NCBI GenBank assembly: GCA_011033025.1
Contig: WFMF01000093.1
Location: 186,001-250,000 of the forward strand
Source: Beroe forskalii
Taxonomy: Eukaryota; Ctenophora; Nuda; Beroida; Beroidae
Direction of reading: 5' to 3'
DNA length: 64,000 bases
The translations under genes and the position numbers were made by a program. The notes under the pieces were generated by a model. The model saw nothing but the letters and a program-made list of their open reading frames with translations, ran no database searches and was not told the origin of the DNA. Shown here one piece after another: positions 36,241 to 45,872 of the stretch; position 1 is the stretch's first letter, and every line of letters begins with the position of its first letter.

Positions 36241-36612
36241 GGGGTGCCTCAGCAGGCGTCCCGCAATCAAGGACCTTCCCTGGCTCCATCTGGGCCTCAG
36301 CAGGCGTCCCGCAATCAAGGACCTTCCCTGGCTCCATCTGGGCCTCAGCAGGCGTCCCGCAATCAAGGACCTTCCCTGGCTCCATCTGGACCTCAGCCGG
36401 CGTCCCGCAGTCAAGGACCTTCCCTGGCTCCATCTGGACCTCAGCCGGCGTCCCGCAGTCAAGGACCTTCCCTGGCCCCATCTGGGCCTCAGCCGGCGTC
36501 CCGCAGTCAAGGACCTTCCCTGGCTCCATCTGGGCCTCAGCAGGCGTCCCGCAATCAAGGATATTCCCTGGCTCCATCTGGGCCTCAGCAGGCGTCCCGC
36601 AATCAAGGTAAT
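36241..36612. repeat. 48-bp minisatellite, right arm only
   Basis: Seven full units and one partial, from GGGCCTCAGCAGGCGTCCCG onward, each coding 16 residues in the plus frame (PQQASRNQGPSLAPSG type). All three plus/minus frames stay open because 48 is a multiple of three. The left arm has no copy: its sequence passes directly from TCTTCTCTTCGCCGTG into unrelated text. Confidence 0.85.
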
Positions 36613-36841
36613 TAATAATTTATTTCATAAATGCATAGACTTCAGTTAACCTAGAATCCCATTTCAATAATTCTATGTGCTATCATGGACCGCAAGATAA
36701 CCGGAGAGATGGTAGCCACAAGATTAAGGATTTTCTTTGCTAAATTTTACCTGTCACGTGGCATGTACTGAATGACAAGTTCGTGTCCTTTGATCTAATT
36801 CGAGAATAAATCAAGCATCCTTTTGAAGTAGTGGAAATTTA

Positions 36842-37105
36842 ACACTCATTAGGGTCAGTATAAAGAAATACAACAACCCAAGAAGATTTGTGCTTCACCA
36901 CCCCCTGTTCCCAGATAGTTTCCCAGCAGTAGTAGTGGTGTTAAAATCTGTGATGGCCAGAGTCAAGAACCTCTTGGAGTTCGACTTATTCCAGGACCGA
37001 ACTGACAAGATGGTCACAACCCTCACAAGATTCAACGAAGAGGTGGACCTAATTCAAAGAAACCTCAACACCACTGCACAAACAATGTTGATAAGCATTG
37101 TTTGA
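36842..37105 (+). CDS. Candidate coding exon, right-arm copy (helical, unknown)
   Basis: The plus strand is open from about 36842 and reads TLIRVSIKKYNNPRRF, then LHHPLFPDSFPAVVVVLKSV, MARVKNLLEFDLFQDRTDKM and FNEEVDLIQRNLNTTAQ, to a stop after about 85 residues. It is the partner of 17065-17318. Substitutions are mostly conservative and length changes are in-frame. No domain is recognised. Its distance from the PDFSS segment (about 1 kb) is the same in both arms, so both may belong to one gene. Confidence 0.45.
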   Translation, partial: TLIRVSIKKYNNPRRFVLHHPLFPDSFPAVVVVLKSVMARVKNLLEFDLFQDRTDKMVTTLTRFNEEVDLIQRNLNTTAQTMLISIV

Positions 37106-37519
37106 TGCGAGATGCACGGTCTTCGCCAGTAATATAAAAGAATTGAAATTCCGGATAGAATCATTAATTTCTCAACCTAATAAACCAATTTTATACTAAC
37201 AGAAGAACCATTTGTATCATGGCAAAGAAGAATGGTCAAAGGGCGAACACCGAACACACTATATTACGTACAGCAACACGAATTTGGTCAGATAAACGTG
37301 GTTTGGAGCTTGCCTCGGGGAACTACGACAACTCCGTGAACTGAGGAAACACCGGAGGACTTAAAGGAATCAATGAAAGAAATGGAGGATATTAACGTGC
37401 ACCATTTACAACGCGACCTAATCAAGACCATTAGACGGAACGTAACACCCGAATACGTTGACACTTGATAATTGGATGCTTATGAAAAATCTAATCTGCA
37501 AAGGTCACGTGATAGGGAC

Positions 37520-37645
37520 AGAGGTTTGGGATTGGGTCACGTGTTGGTGACGTGTGCAGGTGGCTAGGTCACGTGTTCGGGTGGCTAAATCACATGTTCG
37601 GGTGGCTAAATCACATGTGCGGGTGGATAGTTCACGTGTGCAGGG
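37520..37645. repeat. CACGTG minisatellite, right arm
   Basis: About five degenerate units of GTGCAGGTGGCTAGGTCAC type, the reverse-complement partner of 16499-16640. Copies here have more mutations (CACATG for CACGTG in two units). Confidence 0.65.
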
Positions 37646-38367
37646 CTTGGGAACGAGTGGAACTCACGTGACCTAGTTCAAAATGTCCTTACTGTCACGT
37701 GACTGTGAAGAGTCAAGAGCTTGAAATTGGATTGTTCGAGTCATCGAGACTGTGACCCCGTTTCGTACAATGACACGATTAATTTTAAAATGAAATAATA
37801 TGATTACTATGTCATATGAGATTTGATAGCTGCTGTCACAACAGCATTATGTACATCTAATAATGTACTTCATTTGCACACGTCTTGCGATTATCAAAGA
37901 ATGGATAAGAAAGAAGAAGAGTAGAAGTAAGGCTGAGACCCTTGACTGTGCCTGATTGACCAAGTCCGCTCAATAGATATAAAATATATGTCCAGTAGAG
38001 TCTTTATCCCCGGACCTTATATTAGCTTATTCCTCCAGTGTGACATCAAGTGACACGATGAAGAAATGGTCCGTTATGAAAACGCCATGGATGTGCCAGG
38101 CCCTCAAGAAAAATGAGGGTCAAATGGGAATGTTTATCAATGAAGACTATGAATAACAATATATCTTGTGATAAACGACGCGCCTCGTATCACAACTCTC
38201 TGTAGGGATGGAGAGAGTGTTCCAAAACACTGGATTAAGTAGGGCCCGCAGCCTCGCTTGCAACCTGATTGATATAACACACATTCCGTGGCAGAGACAG
38301 ATCCTACTCGCCAAGCCCCATCTGACTTTAATGCCAGCTCAGACGAACCAAGCCCCATCTGACTTTA

Positions 38368-38577
38368 ATGCCAGCTCAGACGAACCATCTTCTTCTCCCC
38401 ACCTGGCTGAGAACCTGGTCAACCATCCTCAGCTCCTTGCATAACCTGTCATTAATGTTAGGCACAGAACCAACAATTATGAGCAGTCCAAATAATATGA
38501 ACACCATCGCTTACGAAACAATGGCAAGAGAGGTTCAGTTTCTCAGCGGAGGCCGGAGACGGCCCAGAAATACATAA
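38368..38577 (+). CDS. Candidate terminal exon, right-arm copy
   Basis: Partner of 15284-15493, with GTEPTIMSSPNNMNTIAYET, then AREVQFLSGGRRRPRNT and a stop. A local duplication of about 32 bp (GCCCCATCTGACTTTAATG and following) lies just upstream, at 38317-38375, as in the left arm. An acceptor-like TTAATGTTAG occurs at 38452-38461. Confidence 0.4.
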   Translation: MPAQTNHLLLPTWLRTWSTILSSLHNLSLMLGTEPTIMSSPNNMNTIAYETMAREVQFLSGGRRRPRNT

Positions 38578-38974
38578 GAATTCTATTTGTTGACACCTGA
38601 AAATGTAGCCAAATGAGCTTCTGAGCATTACAAATAGAATATTGGTGGTTTATAACAACTTTTTTATATCGCTATAGTATTCTGATTTCTGAAATTGATT
38701 CATTTTCACAAAGTCACGCATGTCCATGTATCTAAAGCCAAGACAGAACCTGAAATGAGAGAAATTAATAACTTTCATTTTCTTTCTCGTGAGTCGTGAA
38801 TCATTAATATACCAACATCATATTCGAATAGGAGATCTCATCTAAAATTGGATATTTTGCGAATACGTCCCTATAAAGAAAATTCGGGAGGAGAGATCAA
38901 TAACGGCTTGTTCTCTGATTCTGTCGTGGAAAAGGGTTAACTTAAAAACTCATGGAGAAAACTAAAAACCGTAC

Positions 38975-40602
38975 CCCAGTGACAGAACCCTGGCGAGCGA
39001 GAGAGCGTCGCTCGACAACCAACAGCCACATTTGTGGCGACCTAGTGGACCAAGACAACCAAATTTTTCCATGAAGACCAAATTATCATTGAAATTTTGC
39101 ATACTATATACTACTTACGATGCTTTACAACAGCCCACAGATCATAGCCACAACTTACAACTTCATAACGACTGAGTATTTCATTGTGTTTGACAAGTGT
39201 AAAGCTTGATTTATGTCTTCAAGAGTAGGTATTATGCCGACGTAAGTCTTCACTACATTTACGATGACTGCCTCAAGTCCTCGCAGCTGTACCGTATCGC
39301 AAAACCTGAGTTTTCTTACTTCAAAGATCTATAATAATGCGTGGGATATTTACTTGTGTTTGAAATCGACTTGTATTAACCATACGTTAATTATGTGTAA
39401 TATTTGAGCATATGAAGAAACTTCAGAGTATTCTCGTTCAAATGATAGTTCAAATTATAAAAATTTTTAGCTCTAAAAATATGCTGGTCGTCAGAAAAAG
39501 CTGAAAGAGCTACGCTCGCTGGTGTTGGTCTCGCCATGCTCGACGACCACAATACAATTACAGGTAAAATCTCATCCTACGCTCGCTGGTCGCCAGAGCT
39601 GCGCTCGATGGTGTGGTCGCCGGCAAATGAATACTCGTACAATATTCACTCTGCACACTGTTTTGGCTATAACGAACCGGATCAATATTTTTTCGAAATT
39701 CTTTTTTCCCCTGGTAGATGAATGTTTTGCGAAGGTTCTAAACATGGTTAAACAAGTCGATTATGACTAACAAACTGTTGAAACACAAGGAAATATCGTG
39801 TTTTTGAAAAAGTACGTTTTGGCCGTAACATTGCGTCTGATCGACATTTATTCAAAATTATTTTTTCCTCTGGTAGATGACTGTTTCGCGAAGGTTCTAA
39901 AGATGCTCAAATAAGTTGAGTATCACAAAGAAAATGTTGAAACGCAAGGAAATATTAAGTTTATGGAAAATAAAGTTTTGATTATAACATTGCGTCTGAT
40001 CGATATTTTTTCAAAATTCTTTTTGCCTCTGGTAAATTTGTTTATTGCAAAGGTTCTAAACATGCGTAAATAAGTTGAGTCTAACTAACAACGTGTTGAA
40101 ACACAAGGAAATATCGTGTTTTTGAAAAAGTACGTTTTGGCCGTAACATTGCATCTGATCGATATTTATTCAAAATTCTTTTTTCCTCGGATAGCTGAAT
40201 GTTATGCGAAGGTTCTAAACACGCTTAAATAAGTTGAGTATATGACAAACTGTTGAAACACAGAAATATCAAGGGTTATATGAAAAATTTTGGCTATAAA
40301 TTGCGTCTTATCTAAACATTTCTCAAAATTCTTTTTCGTCTGGTTAATGAAATTTATTGCAAAGGTTCTAAACATGCGTAAATAAGTTGTGTCTTACTAA
40401 CAAACTGTTAAAACACAAGAAAATGTTAAATTTCTGGAAAAGTAAGTTTGGGCTATAATATTGCGTCTGATTGATATTTCTTTAAAATTCTTTTTTCCTC
40501 GGATAGATGAATGTTATGCAAAGGTTCTAGACACGCTTAAATAAGTTGAGTATATTATATGACAAACTGTTGAAACACAAGGAAATATTAAGTTTATGAA
40601 AA
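38975..40602. mobile_element. Tandem-repeat-filled element, truncated copy
   Basis: Begins CCCAGTGACAGAACCC and follows the copy at 42198 almost base for base through a GC-rich end region (GAGCGAGAGAGCGTCGCTC) and six units of about 157 bp, each containing AAGGTTCTAAAC and CTGTTGAAACACAAGG. It breaks off at 40602 inside a unit, where unrelated CGCCAGTATC arrays start. No right terminus is present. Confidence 0.75.
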
Positions 40603-40629
40603 GTTGGTAAATTGAGCGATCCGTCGAGG

Positions 40630-40995
40630 CCAGTATCGCGCCAGTATCACGCCAGTACCGCGCCAGTATCAGGCCAGTACCACGCCAGTATCGCGCCAGT
40701 ATCAGGCCTACCTCACGCCGTTATCACGCCAGTATCACGCCAGTATCACGCCAGTATCGCGCCAGTAGCACGCCAGTAGCGCGCCAGGAGCACGCCAGTA
40801 TCGCGCCAGTCGGAACTAACTTTAAGCCAGGAAGCCAGTAACACGCCAGTATATGATCTGAAACTGGCGTGCTGCTGGCGTACAACTACAGTCTCGACTG
40901 GCGTGATACAACGTACCTGGCGATGCCGCCTTCATTACTGGCGTGATGCAACGCAGCCAGCGTGCTGGCGTGCTCAACGCGCTACTGGCTGCTAC
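40630..40995. repeat. CGCCAGTA array that reverses orientation
   Basis: About 18 near-tandem copies of CGCCAGTAT/C at 40635-40850, followed from about 40868 by a dozen copies of the reverse complement (TACTGGCG, CTGGCGTG). Overall it forms one large imperfect hairpin with many registers. Confidence 0.75.
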
Positions 40996-41263
40996 TGGCG
41001 CGCTACTGACGTGCTATCTGTAATGTCATCATTGATGATGTCCAGGTCTTTGTTCTCGTGCCTTTCAAACCAAAATAGCCTCCATCTGATACGCTTTATG
41101 AAATTCTCCGTCTGGTGGATGAGGGACTTTAAGTAGGCATTACGAGTAGGAATAGGTATGTTCTTCAAGGAATATCCTAAATTGCATTTCGTCAAGTTCG
41201 CCATGCTTTACTTTGATCGTGATCTGATTGAAAGTGCTCAACAAAAAGAGGGTTCTGATTGGA

Positions 41264-41541
41264 GCAAGATACAATAAGATTCGGTAATCTTTCACTCACA
41301 GTGCTCGACTATCTCTGTGGAAAGGAGCTGAATACGAGTAGAAATAAAGGAGTAACGGGGTTTGCATTTTCGTCATTTTTCGCCAAATTTGTCATCGCAC
41401 CTTGACAATTGTAAAATTTCAATATTTTGCATGAAACTCGGAGTTGGTGAACAGATTGTTTTATTTCTACTCGTATTCAGCTCCTTTCCACAGAGATAGT
41501 CGAGCACTGTGAGTGAAAGATTACCGAATCTTATTGTATTT
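41264..41541. mobile_element. Fold-back element of about 280 bp
   Basis: The segment 41266-41350 (CAATAAGATTCGGTAATC to GAGTAGAAATAA) recurs as near-perfect reverse complement at 41461-41541, giving arms of about 80 bp around a loop of about 110 bp. No coding capacity. Confidence 0.75.
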
Positions 41542-41699
41542 TTCTCACAATATGTGACCGAGAAATTTCAACACAGCTTCTGAATAGGAGTTGTTAAATA
41601 CGTGAAAAAGTATGCGCGCATGCGCTACCAAATATGATGAAACGATGGTATCGTAAACGGACGGAGAGATGGACAGGTTGAAAAAGGACATTTTGCCAC

Positions 41700-41850
41700 T
41701 GATTTTATAAAGGAGCATTTTCAGGCACTTTCCAGAAATACAGTACTACAGTAGTTGTATTGTGACTATACACATATATCCTATTACTCAATTTCCAACA
41801 CCACGATATCCGCCAACCCTTGTAAAACAAAAAGGCGTTGGGGAGGCCAA
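41700..41850. repeat. Flanking direct repeat, copy 1
   Basis: Shares GGCACTTTCCAGAAAT, CACATATCCTATT and GGGGAGG in order with 45186-45330. The two diverged copies bracket the complete tandem-filled element. Confidence 0.5.
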
Positions 41851-42197
41851 CATTTTCAGCATTTCTCAATGTTTCAGCTTTTGAGATTTATGAATTTCAT
41901 ACTTGGTAATCAGGCTTTCGGTCATCAAAGTCGAGTGAAACTCTAAAATTCATGACGACAGACTCTGATTCATCACGGAAATTCACGAAAATATTTAGAC
42001 TTTTACAGAAATTAGAGGTGAATGTACGTTTCACCTGAGGACGACATTTCATATCGCAATACCTTATAAATTTGTAGTTATAGTCTACAGTGTAGAGTGT
42101 AGACTATTTAAACTATAAACTTACTGCCATGATTTGGATTATAGCTTTATAGCTTTATAGCTACGGTCCTGGTCTGATGAGAGGTGAAGCTTTGCAG

Positions 42198-44351
42198 CCC
42201 AGTGACAGAACCCTAGCGAGCGAGAGAGCGTCGCTCGACAACCAACAGCCACATTTGTGGCGACCTAGTGGACCAAGACAACCAAATTTTTCCATGAAGA
42301 CCAAATTATCATTGAAATTTTGCATAATATATACTACTTACGATGCTTTACAACAGCCCACAGATCATAGCCACAACTTACAACTTCATAGCGACTGAGT
42401 ATTTCATTGTGTTTGACAAGTGTAAAGCTCGATTTATGTCTTCAAGAGTAGGTATTATGCCGTCGTAAGTCTTCACTACATTTACGATGACTGCCTCAAG
42501 TCCTCGCAGCTGTACCATATCGCAAAACCTAAGTTTACTTACTTCAAACATTTATAATAATGCGTTGGATATTTACTTGTGTTTGAAATCGACTTGTATT
42601 AACCATACGTTAATTATTTGTAATATTTGAGCATATGAAGAAGCGTCAAAGTATTCTCGTTCAAATGATAGTTCAAATTATAAAGGCACACGCAGCTCTA
42701 AAATATGCTGGTCGTCAGAAAAAAGCTGAAAGAGCTACGCTCGCTGGTGTTGGTCGCCATGCTCGACGACCACAATACAATTACAGGTAAAATCTCATCC
42801 TACGCTCGCTGGTCGCCAGAGCTGCGCTCGATGGTGTGGTCGCCGGCAAATGAATACTCACAATATTCACTCTGCACACTGTTTTGGCTATAACTTGAGA
42901 ACGGATCAATATTTTTTCAAAATTCTTTTTTCCCCTGGTAGATGAATGTTTTGCGAAGGTTCTAAACATGCTTAAACAAGTCGATTATAACTAACAAACT
43001 GTTGAAACACAAGGAAATATCGTGTTTTTGAAAAAGTACGTTTTGGCCGTAACATTGCGTCTGATCGATATTTATTCAAAATTCTTTTTTCCTCTGGTAG
43101 ATGACTGTTTCGCGAAGGTTCTAAAGATGCTCAAATAAGTTGAGTATTACAAACAAAATGTTGAAACGCAAGGAAATATTAAGTTCATGGAAAATAAAGT
43201 TTTGGCTATAACATTGCGTCTGATCGATATTTCTTCAAAATTCTTTTTTCCTCGGATAGATGAATGTTATGCGAAGGTTCTAAACACGCTTAAATAAGTT
43301 GAGTATATACGACAAACTGTTGAAACACAAGGAAATATCAAGTTATGAAAAATTTTGGCTATAAATTGCGTCTTATCTAAATATTTCTCAAAATTCTTTT
43401 TTCGTCTGGTTAATGAAATTTATTGCAAAGGTTCTAAACATGCGTAAATAAGTTGTGTCTTACTAACAAACTGTTAAAACACAAGAAAATGTTAAATTTC
43501 TGGAAAAGTAAGTTTGGGCTATAACATTGCGTCTGATCGATATTTCTTCAAAATTATTTTTTCCTCGGATAGATGAATGTTATGCAAAGGTTCTAGACAC
43601 GCTTAAATAAGTTGAGTATATACGACAAACTGTTGAAACACAAGGAAATATTAAGTTTATGAAAAGTTTTGGCTATAACATGGCGTCTGATCGATATTTC
43701 TTCAGATTTTTTTCAGCTCAGGTAGATAAATTTTTGCATAAGTTCTAGACGTGCTTAAATATGTTGAGTATTAATGGCAAACTGTCTAAAAACAAGGAAA
43801 TTTTTAGTTTTCGGCGGGCCGCTGTGATCAAATTATACATTAAAAATTGATCTTAGAGGCATATTCAGATGGGAAATACCATGAAATTTTTAGCCTGCGG
43901 CGGGCTGTTGTGATCAAGTTATATATTTAAAATTGATCTTAGGACATATTCAGATGGAAATACCATGAAATTTTCGCCTGCGGCGGGCCGTTGTGGTCAT
44001 ATTATACATTACAAATTGATCTTAGGACATATTCAGATGGGAAATACCATGAAATTTTTCGCCTGCGGCGGGCTGCTGTGATCAAATTATTACATTGCAA
44101 ATTGATCTCAGAGGCATATTCAGATCGGAAATACTGTACCATAAAATTTTTCGCCTGCGGCGGGCCGCGGCCAATGCGATCAAATTATACTGAATTACAT
44201 TTAATTGATCTTAGAGGCACATCCAGATGGGAAATATTATTTACCGCAAAAAACATGGATGGTTGATAAAAAAAATCATGAGACGGTGACGACCAAATTG
44301 AGTGGTAAAATTCTGCGCTCGACGACCCACTAGAGGTATTCTGTCACTGGG
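42198..44351. mobile_element. Complete tandem-repeat-filled element with TIRs
   Basis: The left end CCCAGTGACAGAACCC (42198) and right end GGTATTCTGTCACTGGG (to 44351) are inverted repeats, perfect for 13 bp. CGCTCGAC motifs lie near both ends. Inside are about seven units of roughly 157 bp (42900-43800), then five units of roughly 85 bp with CGGCGGGCC (43805-44240). No transposase. TTTGCAG lies directly left of the element and again 3 bp beyond its right end, a possible imperfect target duplication. The CAGTG terminus is reminiscent of hAT-type ends, but an 8-bp duplication is not evident. Confidence 0.7.
43805..44240. repeat. Five 85-bp units with a GC-rich hairpin
   Basis: CGGCGGGCC occurs at 43812, 43898, 43981, 44066 and 44158. 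Each is followed by GTGATCAAATTATAC-like sequence and ATTCAGATGGGAAATACC. In most units the GC block reads TTCGCCTGCGGCGGG, with GCC/GGC able to pair. Confidence 0.8.
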
Positions 44352-44466
44352 CAGTTTGCAGTAAGCTAGTAAGGTAAGGGTAAAAAAGGTAAATTGCTGA
44401 CGAGAGCCACCAGGACCATCGATATTCATAAAGTTAACAAGAATTGAGCCCGTTACCCATTTGCAG

Positions 44467-44630
44467 GCGCTTAATTTCCCTCCCCCGAGCTTGAAGAAAA
44501 TATTAATAGAAACGCGCAATTCTAAATGCATGTGGGACATGGGCAGCTTCGATCCGACGATCCACGTTGATGAGCTTTTTAACAACGCAATTGCATTATT
44601 TCACGAAGTTACTTATTTCATAAACTCCGT
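44467..44630 (+). CDS. Candidate isolated exon, unknown
   Basis: After an acceptor-like TTACCCATTTGCAG (44453-44466) the plus strand reads ALNFPPPSLKKILIETRNSK, then CMWDMGSFDPTIHVDELFNN and AIALFHEVTYFIN. It is open to 44727, but the last third loses protein-like character. No family and no partner exons. The minus-strand frame of similar length is probably the shadow. Confidence 0.25.
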
Positions 44631-45097
44631 AGTTTGCCATGGTTTTCACGCAAGCAACTATTACTATAGCATTGATGATTCAATTTTATGTCGACGGACG
44701 TTGCCCGTCTACGTCTATTTCTTCTGACTGGATCAGGATGGCTATTAAAAGTGACGTCCAAATGTGGAACGTTGCGCCGCGCGCGTGGGTAGGGTAACAT
44801 CCTACGAATTTCATGATATACAATTTCATGATACAGTAATTAGTTTTTCCACCATAAATTGTTCAAAATTGCTAGAATTTCAAACATAGGTAAAGTGTTG
44901 ACTCGGCGCTTGAATTTTCGCTAAAATTTGATAGGCTAACTAAAGCTTAATATGAGCGCGCAACGCATGATGATGAGCCGCAGCGCCGTGCACAAAACTG
45001 TTCGATATGTACATCCATCCTGATCTTGCGGAGTGAATTGCGCGCAACTGCGCGCGCAATTAAGGTTGCTACGCGACTCCACCTGATGGTACCATTG

Positions 45098-45182
45098 TTG
45101 ACGTAATCTCCCTCAAATATGTGGACATCTCCCTCAAATTTGTGGACATCTCCCTCAAATTTTGTGGACATATCTCCCTCGG
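45098..45182. repeat. Short tandem repeat, about 24 bp x 4
   Basis: Four units of the type ATCTCCCTCAAATTTGTGGAC with small indels. They lie at the edge of flanking direct repeat copy 2 (45186-45330). Confidence 0.75.
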
Positions 45183-45714
45183 ACTTTCCGGGCACTTTCC
45201 AGAAATTACAGTAGGTGTATTGCAAATCTGGACCTGCTATGCACATATCCTATTTCTCACCTTCCCAAACACGATCTCTGCTAACCCTCTCATTTGCCTT
45301 TTGTATTCACAAAAGGCCGATGGGGAGGAAAAAATTAAAAAATTCGATGGATCGGTCTGGATTTAATCAAAGGTTTGGTTGAGATTTTTTGGTCGAGATT
45401 TAATAAGAGAAATGTTGATTTTTGGTCGGGATTTTCAGAGGATTGCCTTACATACAGAGGCTTCGTATTTTGAATTTTTGTAAATATTTGTATATTGTAT
45501 AATATATTTGTCCAAAATGTGCCCTATAATATTCGGAAGTTGGATAAAAAATGGCTGGACAAGAAAATACAAAAACATGTTACCCCAACAATCTGGGTTT
45601 GTGTTGAGAAACACCACGTGGCCTGGTCTCGTGCCCTGGTCACGTGGCCTGGTCACGTGGTATTAAACTTGCAAACTACATGACGTGGGTTGCAATTTAT
45701 ATTATTATAATAAT

Positions 45715-45855
45715 ATATTATATTAGTTTCGTGTTATAAAAAATATTTCAACGATTTGCTTTATTTATTTGCTTTCTGTTATAAAAAAATCATTCAACGA
45801 TTTGCTTTATTTATTTTCTTTCTGTTATAAAAATCATTCAACGATTTACTTTTCA
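45715..45855. repeat. Tandem repeat, about 50 bp x 3
   Basis: Three units each containing CTGTTATAAAA-ATCATTCAACG (first one degenerate) and GATTTGCTTTATTTATT, immediately upstream of the receptor relic. Confidence 0.7.
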
Positions 45856-45872
45856 CTCATGCGTGACAATTA

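Larger units (their letters stand above)
33474..38972. repeat. Right arm of the long inverted duplication
   Basis: Reverse-complement partner of 14889-20465. It ends abruptly at AAAAACCGTAC (38963-38973), where the next element begins (38975), although the left arm's similarity block continues beyond that point into a further repeat copy. The arm also contains sequence absent from the left: a 48-bp minisatellite (36241-36612). The (TA)n tract of the left arm is missing here. Confidence 0.85.

Noticed and set aside
36205..36606. Minus-strand frames of 133 and 120 codons
   Set aside because: Shadows of the 48-bp minisatellite; all frames are open there for the same reason.
14889..38972. Polinton/Maverick or other giant DNA transposon with very long TIRs
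   Set aside because: No polymerase B, integrase, packaging ATPase or capsid-like frame could be read in the spacer, and no target duplication outside the arms.
44947..45246. 99-codon minus frame with FEGDVH repeats
   Set aside because: Repeats derive from the 24-bp tandem array; the remainder is not conserved.
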